From the NCBI GenBank assembly GCA_050943475.1, contig JBMNPF010000002.1, positions 124,001 through 188,000 on the forward strand: DNA of 64,000 bases, given 5' to 3'. The first letter of the stretch is position 1; each line of letters starts with the position of its first letter. This stretch comes from Metaruminococcus_A sp050943475 (GTDB lineage: Bacteria; Bacillota; Clostridia; Oscillospirales; Ruminococcaceae). The translations under genes and the position numbers were made by a program. This document shows positions 32,815-41,246 of this stretch, piece after piece. Under the pieces are notes generated by a model. It saw only the letters and a program-made list of their open reading frames with translations. It searched no databases and was not told where the DNA came from.

Positions 32815-33801
32815 TTGCAGACTGGAACAGTACAATTTGACGATATTGTGCAGATGATGAACATTTTTGGTCCATGTGATGAAAATGTAAAGGCGATTGA
32901 ACAAACGCTTGGCGTTACGGTGAATTCTCGGGATTCCAACGTGGAAGTCCGCGGCGAAACCGATGAGGCAGTGCATGTGGCGATTGAGACCATTGAAACC
33001 CTGAAAAAAATGTTTCAAAACGGTGAACCAATGAACGATTGGGCGGTCAGTCAGGCGCTTGATTTGGTACGCAATGGCGAAGCGGAGCACACCGTAGAGG
33101 CAATGAAGGGTGTTGTTGCCATCACACAGGCGGGGAAACCGGTGCGCTGCAAAACCATTGGGCAGCGCAACTACATCAAGGCGATTCAGGAAAACACCAT
33201 AACGGTCTGTATTGGGCCTGCGGGTACTGGTAAAACCTACCTGGCCATTGCAATGGCGGTTAAAGCCTTGAAAAACAAAGAGGTTTCAAGGATTATCCTC
33301 ACCCGCCCCGCGGTGGAAGCAGGCGAAAAACTTGGATTCCTGCCCGGTGATCTGCAAAGTAAGGTTGACCCCTACCTGCGGCCGCTTTATGATGCGCTTT
33401 ACGATTTTTTGGGGCAGGAAACGGTCAAAAAGCATTTGGAAACCGGCGTCATTGAAGTCGCACCAATTGCTTATATGCGCGGACGCACTCTAAATTCGGT
33501 ATTTGCCGTAATTGATGAAAGCCAAAATGCAGTTTTAGATACCCACCTTATGATGCTTACCCGCTTAGGAGAAGGCTCTAAAATGGTGCTGACCGGCGAC
33601 GTTACGCAAATTGACCTTCCGCGTGATCGGGAATCCGGGCTGGAGAAATGTGCGGAAATTTTAAAGGGGATTGACGATATTGCGGTGATTCATCTGAATA
33701 ACCGCGATGTTGTGCGCCATAAATTGGTCAAAGAAATTGTCAAGGCATTTGAAAAGTATGAACAGCGCAAATCAAAGCCTGGCGCCCATATTGGGAAATA
33801 G
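32815..33801 (+). CDS. phoH: PhoH-family ATPase
   Basis: A 328-residue protein with an N-terminal KH-like region (about residues 10 to 90) and a PhoH ATPase domain from about 125. Walker A is GPAGTGKTYLAIA and Walker B VFAVIDESQNA; LTRPAVEAGEKLGFLPG is diagnostic. The start is TTG 32815, preceded by AGGGGGATTCC; the frame is open further upstream, but those codons are not family-like. PhoH proteins have RNA-related roles. It lies before ybeY as in many Firmicutes. Confidence 0.9.
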   Translation: MQTGTVQFDDIVQMMNIFGPCDENVKAIEQTLGVTVNSRDSNVEVRGETDEAVHVAIETIETLKKMFQNGEPMNDWAVSQALDLVRNGEAEHTVEAMKGVVAITQAGKPVRCKTIGQRNYIKAIQENTITVCIGPAGTGKTYLAIAMAVKALKNKEVSRIILTRPAVEAGEKLGFLPGDLQSKVDPYLRPLYDALYDFLGQETVKKHLETGVIEVAPIAYMRGRTLNSVFAVIDESQNAVLDTHLMMLTRLGEGSKMVLTGDVTQIDLPRDRESGLEKCAEILKGIDDIAVIHLNNRDVVRHKLVKEIVKAFEKYEQRKSKPGAHIGK

Positions 33802-33813
33802 CAGTATTCTGTC

Positions 33814-33846
33814 CACGCTATGGCAGACGCCGTAGCGTGTTTTTCT
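33814..33846 (+). terminator. terminator of phoH
   Basis: CACGCTA (33814-33820) pairs with TAGCGTG (33833-33839), with extra pairs inside the loop, then TTTTTTC. It lies 12 bases after the phoH stop. The remaining 200 bases before ybeY contain a TATAAT (33942-33947) without a good -35 box. Confidence 0.7.
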
Positions 33847-34047
33847 GTTCTTATGAAAAATTAGTATATTTTTTCTGTTTTTGTACCCGGCGGTAGAAAT
33901 ATTTTCACACTTTTGTCTATACAAAACGGCGAAAAAAGGTGTATAATAGTATCGTGTTATTTTTATATGCGAGTTTTTTACATAAATGTGGATTCAGGCA
34001 AGAACAGAAACGCATAAGCGTTTGAAATGAAGGAGCGCGAAAAGAAA

Positions 34048-34557
34048 ATGGAAAAGGTAAAGGTTTCCATCAGCAATAAGCAGCGGGAGGTCAAAATCCC
34101 CTCTGGTGTGCGGCTTTTAATCCGCCGGTGCTGCAATGCGGTGCTGCATGAGGAAGCGTTTGAGCATAGTGCGGAAATCAGCGTTAGCTTTGTCAATAAT
34201 GAGGAAATCAAGCGGTTGAATTCCTTTTACCGCCATAAAGATATTGCAACCGATGTCCTTTCTTTCCCGCTTGGAGAGAACGGCAATTACGATGTTAATC
34301 CGGAAACAGGTGCCGATTGTCTTGGCGATATTGTTATTTCAATGGAAACGGCGGTCAAACAGGCAGAGGTTTATGGGCATTCTCTTCAGCGTGAGATTGG
34401 TTTTTTAACGGTGCATTCCATGCTGCATCTGCTGGGTTATGATCACGAAGTAGATGGAATCCAAGCGGTACAGATGCGTGAAAAAGAGGAAAGGATTCTT
34501 ACAAACCTTGGTATTCCGAGGAATGTAAGCTATACAATGGAAAATGAAGGGCGTTAA
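34048..34557 (+). CDS. ybeY: endoribonuclease YbeY
   Basis: YbeY is a metal-dependent endoribonuclease used in 16S rRNA 3' maturation and rRNA quality control. The 169-residue protein carries the zinc motif TVHSMLHLLGYDHEVDG near the C-terminus and ATDVLSFPLGE before it. ATG 34048 was preferred over 34027 because GGAG lies between them. The stop overlaps the dgkA start. Confidence 0.95.
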   Translation: MEKVKVSISNKQREVKIPSGVRLLIRRCCNAVLHEEAFEHSAEISVSFVNNEEIKRLNSFYRHKDIATDVLSFPLGENGNYDVNPETGADCLGDIVISMETAVKQAEVYGHSLQREIGFLTVHSMLHLLGYDHEVDGIQAVQMREKEERILTNLGIPRNVSYTMENEGR

Positions 34558-35035
34558 GGACGGTGTCCGCGGCATAGCCAAAAGTTTTCGTTTTGCCTTC
34601 CGGGGATTAAAGTTTTGCATCCTGAACGAACGCAATATGCGCATCCACATTGTGGTACTGTTGTTCGTTGTGTATTTTGCTTTCCTTTTTGAACTTTCCT
34701 GCGGAGAGTGGGCAATTCTTTGTATTGCGTTTGCAATGGTTCTGGTTTGCGAAATGATCAATACAGCCATCGAAGCGCTGGTAAACCTCGGTGCGCCCGC
34801 CTATGACAACATTGCGCGGGTGGCAAAGGACGTCGCTGCCGGCGCCGTTTTGTTGACTGCTTTTATGGCGATCGTCATCGGCGGGATTCTGTTTATAAAA
34901 CCGGATAAGCTCAATGCCTTGCTGGAACGTCTTGTTGAACAGCCGGCCTTGGCGTTGCCCTTTTTATTATTATTGCTTATCGGACCATTTTTCGTCCTGT
35001 TTGGGTCGCGGCTTTCAAAGTTAAAGAAGAATTGA
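34544..35035 (+). CDS. dgkA: diacylglycerol/undecaprenol kinase family protein
   Basis: An integral membrane lipid kinase. The 163-residue protein has about four hydrophobic segments and the DgkA signature CEMINTAIEALVNL, followed by ARVAKDVAAGAVLL. In Gram-positive bacteria the substrate is mainly undecaprenol. An extra C-terminal helix (LALPFLLLLLIGPFFVLFG) makes it longer than the 120 to 130-residue enzymes. It overlaps ybeY by 14 bases. Confidence 0.9.
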   Translation: MKGVKDGVRGIAKSFRFAFRGLKFCILNERNMRIHIVVLLFVVYFAFLFELSCGEWAILCIAFAMVLVCEMINTAIEALVNLGAPAYDNIARVAKDVAAGAVLLTAFMAIVIGGILFIKPDKLNALLERLVEQPALALPFLLLLLIGPFFVLFGSRLSKLKKN

Positions 35036-35056
35036 TGATTAAGTAAGGAGTATTTT

Positions 35057-35950
35057 TTGGAACAGACATATCATGCGTTTATTGCCATTGTCGGTAAACC
35101 GAATGTTGGTAAATCATCCCTCATGAACGCTCTGATGGGGGAGAAGATCGCCATTGTGACCGATAAACCTCAAACCACCCGGACACGTATCACCGGCGTC
35201 CTCACCGAAGGTGCGTACCAGTACGTGTTTCTGGATACACCGGGATACCATAAACCGCGTACCAAGCTCTCCGAGCATATGGTGGATACGGTGCAGGAAT
35301 CGGTTGCGGATGTAGACCTTGTGCTGTTTATGACCGACGCAGACGGCGACCGTGTGGTAAAATCGGAATTGGAATTGCTGGAGCGGCTTCAAAAAGATGG
35401 TGCAAATGTCGTTTTGCTTATCAATAAAATTGATAAACTTCTGGAAAAAAGCCGTTTGATTTCCCGGATTCAGCAGTACGACGGCCTCTGCGATTTTGCA
35501 GCTGTGGTGCCAATCAGCGTGGAGGAAAACGATGGGCTGGACGCCGTTATGGAGGAGATCAAGCCTTTTGCAGTTGAGGGCGTACATTATTTTCCGGATG
35601 ATACCCTGACCGACCAGCCAGAAAAGGTAATTGCTGCGGAAATGATTCGCGAGCAGCTGCTGCGCCATTTAAATCAGGAAATTCCGCATGGGACTGCTGT
35701 GGTGATTGAATCCATGAAAGAACGGCCGGACGGCAGCGTCATGGATGTTCAGGCGGAAATTTACTGTGAAAAGGCGAGCCATAAGGGAATTATCATTGGA
35801 AAAGGCGGCGTAATGCTTAAAGCGATTGCCTCTGAATCCCGGAAAGAATTGGAATCCTTTTTGGATACTCACGTCAACCTTCAGTGCTGGGTCAAAGTGC
35901 GCGACGACTGGCGTAACAATGAACGCTTCATGAAAAATTTTGGTTTATAG
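35057..35950 (+). CDS. era: GTPase Era
   Basis: Era is a GTPase that binds 16S rRNA and aids 30S maturation. The 297-residue protein begins with TTG at 35057 (AAGGAG 9 bases upstream) and shows G1 GKPNVGKSS, G3 DTPGYHKPR, G4 NKID and a C-terminal KH domain with IIIGKGGVMLKAI. It is preceded by dgkA and followed by a YqzL-like gene and recO, as in Bacillus. cdd, often placed before era, is absent. Confidence 0.97.
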   Translation: MEQTYHAFIAIVGKPNVGKSSLMNALMGEKIAIVTDKPQTTRTRITGVLTEGAYQYVFLDTPGYHKPRTKLSEHMVDTVQESVADVDLVLFMTDADGDRVVKSELELLERLQKDGANVVLLINKIDKLLEKSRLISRIQQYDGLCDFAAVVPISVEENDGLDAVMEEIKPFAVEGVHYFPDDTLTDQPEKVIAAEMIREQLLRHLNQEIPHGTAVVIESMKERPDGSVMDVQAEIYCEKASHKGIIIGKGGVMLKAIASESRKELESFLDTHVNLQCWVKVRDDWRNNERFMKNFGL

Positions 35951-36081
35951 CCGGTACTATAACAAGTTTTGTGGTCTGGACAGCCTGATTGTTTCCGTTC
36001 AAGGATATATTTCCATTCATAAACGAACGCAAGGTGGCAAAAATTTTAGTATCAAGATCTTTTGCTGCGGAGGGAATGTCA

Positions 36082-36270
36082 ATGAATGAAAATGATGCTT
36101 GGATGAAGTTTGAAAAAACCGGCAGGGTTGAGGATTATATATCGTACCGCAATGCGGTGGCACTTTATCATGGGGAGGGCGGCTCTGATGGTTGTTACCA
36201 CCAACGGAGTTATTCTCAAAAGACGGAATATCGGCGAACAGGACGCAATTTTAACCGTCTTGACGGATGA
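36082..36270 (+). CDS. YqzL-like small protein
   Basis: A 62-residue protein in the position of yqzL, between era and recO. The core AWMKFEKTGRVEDYISYRN resembles the short YqzL pattern (W-x-x-F-x-x-TG-x-x-x-x-Y). GGAGGG is 7 bases upstream of ATG 36082. The reading frame runs on and overlaps recO by 83 bases, so the C-terminal third (from about GGSDGCYH) may not be conserved. Function unknown. Confidence 0.65.
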   Translation: MNENDAWMKFEKTGRVEDYISYRNAVALYHGEGGSDGCYHQRSYSQKTEYRRTGRNFNRLDG

Positions 36271-36946
36271 GTTCGGCCTGATTGAAGCGTCTGCCCGCGG
36301 CGTAAAGCGCACCAAAAGCAAGCTTTCCGCTGCGGTACAGCCGTTTGCCTACAGCGAGCTTGCGTTGTTTCACACCAAGGAGCGCTACATAATTGATCAT
36401 GCCTCGGCTGTAGAAACATTTTATAACCTCCGCTTCGACGTCATCAAGGTGGCGCTGGCGGATTATTTATGTGAGCTTGTTTGCTTCTTAAAGCCTTCGC
36501 CAGAGCATATTCTGACGGTGAAGCGTTTACTGCTCAACACTTTTTATCTGCTGGCGGAAAACAAAAAGCAGCCAGAGTTTCTCAAGGCGGTGGATGAACT
36601 GCGGCTCATGTCGCTTTCCGGATTCATGCCGGATTTGGTCTGTTGTCATAACTGTGCAGCCTTTGAAAAAGTTTCGCTGTATTTAGATGTTGTGCAGGGG
36701 ATACTGGTTTGCGATAACTGCCGGAAAGAAGGCTTTGGCGACAGCTTATTCCCTTTAACCGCTTCGGTTCTTGCGGCGATGCGGCATATCATCTATTCGG
36801 ATGATGATAAAATTTATAAGTTTACAGTATCTGAGGAAAGCAGGTCAATGCTCTCCCAGGTCACCGAGCAATATGTTCTTTGCCATGCGGAACGCTCGTT
36901 TCGTCCGCTTGAAATTTACCATTCCCTGTTATTGGAGGAACTGTAA
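36188..36946 (+). CDS. recO: DNA repair protein RecO
   Basis: RecO helps load RecA onto single-stranded DNA. The protein of 252 residues starts VVTTNGVILKRRNIGEQDAI (after Met), an OB-fold N-terminus. A zinc-binding motif follows near residues 150 to 180: CCHNCAAFEKVS and LVCDNCRKEG. ATG 36188 has GGAGGG upstream and starts the OB fold, so longer alternatives in this frame were rejected. Confidence 0.94.
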   Translation: MVVTTNGVILKRRNIGEQDAILTVLTDEFGLIEASARGVKRTKSKLSAAVQPFAYSELALFHTKERYIIDHASAVETFYNLRFDVIKVALADYLCELVCFLKPSPEHILTVKRLLLNTFYLLAENKKQPEFLKAVDELRLMSLSGFMPDLVCCHNCAAFEKVSLYLDVVQGILVCDNCRKEGFGDSLFPLTASVLAAMRHIIYSDDDKIYKFTVSEESRSMLSQVTEQYVLCHAERSFRPLEIYHSLLLEEL

Positions 36947-36951
36947 AACCA

Positions 36952-39321
36952 ATGAAAAAACATTGCAAAGCGCTTGAACTGGATAAAATCCTTGCTCGTC
37001 TTTCAGAGAAAGCGGTCATTGATGATGCTAGGCAGCGCATTGAAACAATCGAGCCAAGCTATGAGGTGGATGAGGTCACGCGGCTGGTCCGCCAGACCTC
37101 AGATGCAATGGCTCTTTCCATGCGATTTGGCGTCCCGCGTTTTCAGAATCTTACAAACCCTGAGCTTTACATAAAACGGTGTAAGGCAGGCGGCGTGCTT
37201 TCCAATATTGAGCTGCTTTCAATCGCTGCAATTTTGCGGCAGGCACGTATGTTGCTTGATTGGAAAGCGCAGTCGGACTCGGATTCCACCTCTTTGGACG
37301 GCCTTTTTGAGGTGTTGGCGCCGCGCCGTCAGATTGAAGAGCGTATTTTTTCGGTCATTCTCTCCGAGGATGAAATTGACGATTCCGCAAGTGACGCTTT
37401 GTTCAGCATCCGGCGGAAAATTAAAAATCTTCAGATGCGCGCGCGTGACCATTTGGACAAAATGATTCGTTCTTCGAGCCACCAGCGTTATTTACAGGAC
37501 GCCATTGTTACCATCCGGGACGGGCGTTTTGTTGTCCCGGTCAAAGCAGAATTCCGCGGTGAGGTGCCGGGATTGGTGCATGATACCTCGGCAAGTGGTG
37601 CAACGCTGTTTATCGAACCGATTTCAGTTGTCGAAACCAACAACGAGGTTCGGGTGTTACAGGCGCAGGAGAAGGAAGAGATTGACCGCATTCTGGCGGA
37701 ACTTTCTGCTATGTGCGCCGATATCGCCGATGAGGTTCAGGCGGATTTTGACTATGCAGTTGTTTTAAACGTCATTTTTGCAAAATCCGAATTGGCGCTG
37801 GATATGAAAGCGACAACGCCGGAAATTTCGGATGATGGGTGTATTGTTCTGAAACGGGCACGGCATCCCTTGATTTCTCCGGATGCCGTTGTTCCGGTCG
37901 ATTTGACACTCGGCGTAGAGTTTAACCATTTGGTCATCACTGGGCCGAATACCGGCGGTAAAACGGTTACTCTTAAAACGATTGGCCTCTTGACTCTGAT
38001 GGCAATGTGTGGTTTGTTGATCCCAGCTGCAGATGGCAGCCATATTTCGGTGTTTGACCGGGTACTGGTGGATATTGGCGACGAGCAGAGTATTGAACAA
38101 AGCCTTTCTACCTTTTCTGCCCATATGAAGAATATTGTATTTATCCTGCGCCATGCAACGGAACGCTCGCTGGTGCTCCTGGATGAGCTTGGTTCCGGAA
38201 CCGACCCGGTTGAGGGTGCGGCGCTTGCCACTGCTATTTTGGAGCGTTTTCGTGAAATTGGGAGCCGTTTAGCCGCAACGACCCATTATGCAGAGCTTAA
38301 AATGTATGCGTTGCAAACCAATGGGGTAGAGAATGCATGTTGCGAATTTGACGTAAAAACCTTAATGCCAACCTACCGCCTTTTAATTGGCGTTCCCGGG
38401 CGTTCCAACGCTTTTGCTATTTCCAAGCGGTTGGGCTTGAGTCAAGCCATAATCGACGAGGCAGAAGGCCTGGTCTCCTCGGAAAATAAGCGGTTTGAAG
38501 AGGTTGTGGATTCGCTGGAGGTATCCCGGCAGCGGTTTGAGCATGCGGAAAACGAATTGTCCTCCCAAAATCAGGAAATCCGTAAGCTGCGGCAGGAGTT
38601 GGAGCAACAAAAGAAACAGCTTGAAAAGGACGCTGAGCGCGAAATTCAGCGGGCCAGAGAACAGGCGCGCCGAATTGTGGACGATGTTCGCGCTACATCC
38701 CAGCAAATGTTGGATGAGTTGGAAGAGCTGCGCAAGCAAAAGGAACGCGAGGAATTTGCAGCCAGGACTTACCAGGCAAAGACTGGGGTTAAAGGCAAAC
38801 TCACCAAGCTGTATGATATGGCAAACCCTGTTACCGAACGGAAAAACAGTGGATATGTTTTGCCTCGTCCGCTTAAAAAGGGCGATTCGGTTTTGATTTT
38901 TGACATTGATAAAAAAGGAGTTGTACTTCAGGACCCGGATGCCTCCGGTAATGTGTTTGTACAGGCCGGTATCATTAAAACCCGCGTCCCGGTTTCCAAT
39001 TTGAGGTTGTTGGAAGAAAAACCGGTACAGTTCCAGGGGAAAACCACCCGGAACATCCGCTCCAAAGCAGAGCGCTCGGCGACTTCCGAGGTGGATTTGC
39101 GCGGTGAAACGGTGGAAGAAGCCTTAATGGATCTGGATATGTTCATTGATAACGCGGTCATGACCGGGATCCATCAAATCAATATCATCCATGGCAAAGG
39201 GACCGGTGCGCTTCGCGCAGCGGTGCAGCAACACCTGAAGCGTCATCCAAGCGTACGGACCTACCGTCTTGGCGTTTATGGAGAAGGGGAAACTGGCGTT
39301 ACAATTGCTGAATTAAAGTAA
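36952..39321 (+). CDS. mutS2: endonuclease MutS2 (RqcU)
   Basis: MutS2 rescues collided ribosomes in Bacillus and also acts on branched DNA. The 789-residue protein has an ATPase domain with Walker A GPNTGGKTVTLKTIG near residue 332 and VLLDELGSGTDPVEGAALA, a long coiled coil (about 520 to 620), and a C-terminal Smr nuclease domain (VDLRGETVEEALMDLD and IIHGKGTGALR). It has no mismatch-recognition domain. It follows recO by 5 bases. Confidence 0.97.
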   Translation: MKKHCKALELDKILARLSEKAVIDDARQRIETIEPSYEVDEVTRLVRQTSDAMALSMRFGVPRFQNLTNPELYIKRCKAGGVLSNIELLSIAAILRQARMLLDWKAQSDSDSTSLDGLFEVLAPRRQIEERIFSVILSEDEIDDSASDALFSIRRKIKNLQMRARDHLDKMIRSSSHQRYLQDAIVTIRDGRFVVPVKAEFRGEVPGLVHDTSASGATLFIEPISVVETNNEVRVLQAQEKEEIDRILAELSAMCADIADEVQADFDYAVVLNVIFAKSELALDMKATTPEISDDGCIVLKRARHPLISPDAVVPVDLTLGVEFNHLVITGPNTGGKTVTLKTIGLLTLMAMCGLLIPAADGSHISVFDRVLVDIGDEQSIEQSLSTFSAHMKNIVFILRHATERSLVLLDELGSGTDPVEGAALATAILERFREIGSRLAATTHYAELKMYALQTNGVENACCEFDVKTLMPTYRLLIGVPGRSNAFAISKRLGLSQAIIDEAEGLVSSENKRFEEVVDSLEVSRQRFEHAENELSSQNQEIRKLRQELEQQKKQLEKDAEREIQRAREQARRIVDDVRATSQQMLDELEELRKQKEREEFAARTYQAKTGVKGKLTKLYDMANPVTERKNSGYVLPRPLKKGDSVLIFDIDKKGVVLQDPDASGNVFVQAGIIKTRVPVSNLRLLEEKPVQFQGKTTRNIRSKAERSATSEVDLRGETVEEALMDLDMFIDNAVMTGIHQINIIHGKGTGALRAAVQQHLKRHPSVRTYRLGVYGEGETGVTIAELK

Positions 39322-39343
39322 ATTTAACAGGAATACCAGCACG

Positions 39344-39384
39344 CCTCACCACCATATTGCATATAGTGCAATATGGTGGTGAGG
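39344..39384 (+). promoter_or_regulatory. perfect 18-bp hairpin over the yunB ribosome binding site
   Basis: Arms 39344-39361 (CCTCACCACCATATTGCA) and 39367-39384 pair perfectly with loop TATAG. The right arm includes GGTGGTGAGG, the only ribosome-binding-like sequence of yunB, whose ATG is at 39387. It could hide the site, act as a terminator for mutS2 (no T run follows, so unlikely), or be a protein operator. Confidence 0.65.
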
Positions 39385-39386
39385 TT

Positions 39387-40097
39387 ATGTCGTTTCGCAG
39401 GCACAGGTTTCTGCGCGTTCACCGAAAGCGCAGGGTATACAGCGGCCACCGGTCGCATAAGTTCCTTTGGATGGGAATTTTGCTTCTTGCGGGTGCGCTC
39501 GCACTGGATTTTTCCATGCGCCCGGTTATTACATCCATGTCAGGATATCAGGCAAAAATAACGGTAACGAGCGTCATCAATCAGGCTGCCAGCGGCATTT
39601 TTTCCTCACTGGACAGCGAATACGGTGATTTTGTGACGCTTCAAACCAATGGGGAAGGAAATATTACTTCAATCGAGACCAATACGCTGCATATCAATAA
39701 AGTGCAGACGGAATTAACCCAGCAGATTGTGGATACTCTGGTGGCAAATGATCAACAAACAGTACGGATTCCGCTTGGTACTTTGCTTGGCATCCAGCTG
39801 CTTTCGGGCCGTGGGCCGGAGATTGAAATTAAGGTCGTTCCGGTTGGAAATGTGAAAGTGGTTACCGAAAGCTGTTTTTCATCGGCAGGTGTGAATCAAA
39901 CGCTGCATCAGATTGTTGTATCGGTGGATGCCAGCGCAATGGCAATCGTTCCGGGCTATTCTACCGAGGTTGAAGTACATACCGAGTATATTCTCGCAGA
40001 AACAATGGTGGTCGGTTCGGTACCGGATTCTTATGCACAGATTATTGCCGAAGGTGAATCGGCAATTCCTTATATCGCAAACCAACTGCAGAATTGA
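39387..40097 (+). CDS. yunB: sporulation protein YunB
   Basis: A 236-residue YunB-type protein, known as a mother-cell sporulation protein in Bacillus. The N-terminus is basic (SFRRHRFLRVHRKRRVYSG), then a transmembrane helix (FLWMGILLLAGALALDF), and a longer extracytoplasmic part with IRIPLGTLLG-like QTVRIPLGTLLGIQLLSGRG and VHTEYILAETMVVG-PDSYAQ. ATG 39387 was chosen; 39357 lies inside the hairpin. Translation may be controlled by the hairpin described. Confidence 0.88.
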   Translation: MSFRRHRFLRVHRKRRVYSGHRSHKFLWMGILLLAGALALDFSMRPVITSMSGYQAKITVTSVINQAASGIFSSLDSEYGDFVTLQTNGEGNITSIETNTLHINKVQTELTQQIVDTLVANDQQTVRIPLGTLLGIQLLSGRGPEIEIKVVPVGNVKVVTESCFSSAGVNQTLHQIVVSVDASAMAIVPGYSTEVEVHTEYILAETMVVGSVPDSYAQIIAEGESAIPYIANQLQN

Positions 40098-40163
40098 AAA
40101 AGCCCCGGCTATAACCATAATGTCGTTAGGAGAGAGTATCAAAAAACGAATAGGATACAAAAG

Positions 40164-40197
40164 AGCGGAAGTTCTCATAAGAGGACTTCCGCTTTTT
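40164..40197 (+). terminator. terminator before the accessory cassette
   Basis: Stem AGCGGAAGT (40164-40172) with ACTTCCGCT (40185-40193), followed by TTTT. It separates the yunB end from the downstream HTH/TCS cassette. Confidence 0.75.
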
Positions 40198-40232
40198 GAA
40201 TTAATAATTATACATTATGAACTTTTCAATCA

Positions 40233-40261
40233 TTGACAAAGTACGGATGTCCAAATAAAAT
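40233..40261 (+). promoter_or_regulatory. promoter of the HTH/two-component cassette
   Basis: TTGACA (40233-40238), 17-base spacer and TAAAAT (40256-40261), near consensus. GTCC inside the spacer and GGAC downstream of the -10 form a short imperfect inverted pair. The cassette could be self-regulated. Confidence 0.65.
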
Positions 40262-40306
40262 ATAGATGTTATATTATACGGACAAGCGTATATTATGGAG
40301 GCTACA

Positions 40307-40498
40307 ATGAACTATTTATCGGTAAAAGAAACTTCAATCAAATGGGATATTTCTGAACGGCGGGTTCAAAAATTGTGTGAAGATGGCAGAATCAAAGGAG
40401 TGGAACGGTTTGGGCGTTCTTGGATGATTCCAAAAGATTCGACCAAGCCGGACGATATGAGAAAACGAGAAGCAAAGTATATCCAAAACAAAAAATAG
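40307..40498 (+). CDS. small helix-turn-helix DNA-binding protein (MerR/excisionase-like)
   Basis: A 63-residue protein with a winged HTH of the MerR/excisionase type: YLSVKETSIKWDISERRVQ followed by LCEDGRIKGVERFGRSWMIP. This small type is common in Firmicutes. GGAGG is 6 bases before ATG 40307. It lies upstream of a two-component system, perhaps as its co-regulator; the target is unknown. Confidence 0.8.
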   Translation: MNYLSVKETSIKWDISERRVQKLCEDGRIKGVERFGRSWMIPKDSTKPDDMRKREAKYIQNKK

Positions 40499-40571
40499 TC
40501 CGGGGTGGGGGCTATTCTAAGTTCAAACTAAGCTATATATGCTAAGCTACAAGCAAAAAGGTGGTGTTACC

Positions 40572-41246
40572 ATGAAGCTTTTATATGCCGAAGATGAAAT
40601 CAGCATGTCAGAAGCGGTTGTTGATATTCTAACCTATCATAAATATACGGTAGATGCAGTATATGACGGTGTAGATGCGCTTGTTTATGCTGAAGCAGAA
40701 CAATATGATGGTATTATTTTGGATATTATGATGCCAAAAATGAGCGGTATAGAGGTACTGCAAAAACTCCGCCAAAGTGGATGTAGAACCCCGATTCTCC
40801 TGTTGACGGCAAAAGCTGAAATTGAGGACAGAATACAGGGACTCGATATGGGAGCGGACGATTATCTTCCTAAGCCCTTTGCTATGGGGGAATTACTGGC
40901 CCGTGTCCGGGCAATGCTTCGGCGTCGGGAAGAATTCACGCCAGATATATTGAAATGCGGCAATATCTCGCTGAATATGCAAAACTATGAGCTTAGTGGA
41001 AACGGTCAGTCAATTATCTTGCCGAAGCTGGAATATCAGCTCATGGAGCTTCTGATGCTTAACAAAGGGATTTATCTTTCTACAGAAGATTTATTGACAA
41101 AGATATGGGGGTATGATACAGACGCAGAGCTTGGAACGGTTTGGGTGTATATTTCCTATCTTCGCAAACGTCTTTCGGCTTTGAATGCTAATGTTGTTAT
41201 TCAGGCGAAGCGAAATGTAGGTTATACATTGGAGGTGGCGGAATGA
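40572..41246 (+). CDS. OmpR-family response regulator
   Basis: A 224-residue response regulator. The receiver has acidic residues E7, D8 and E9, phosphoacceptor D51 in ILDIMMPKMSG, and the conserved lysine in YLPKPFAMGEL. The C-terminal winged helix (about 130 to 224) is of the OmpR/PhoB type, ending VQ-like AKRNVGYTLE. GGTGG precedes the ATG. It overlaps the kinase gene by 4 bases, so they are one unit. Confidence 0.92.
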   Translation: MKLLYAEDEISMSEAVVDILTYHKYTVDAVYDGVDALVYAEAEQYDGIILDIMMPKMSGIEVLQKLRQSGCRTPILLLTAKAEIEDRIQGLDMGADDYLPKPFAMGELLARVRAMLRRREEFTPDILKCGNISLNMQNYELSGNGQSIILPKLEYQLMELLMLNKGIYLSTEDLLTKIWGYDTDAELGTVWVYISYLRKRLSALNANVVIQAKRNVGYTLEVAE

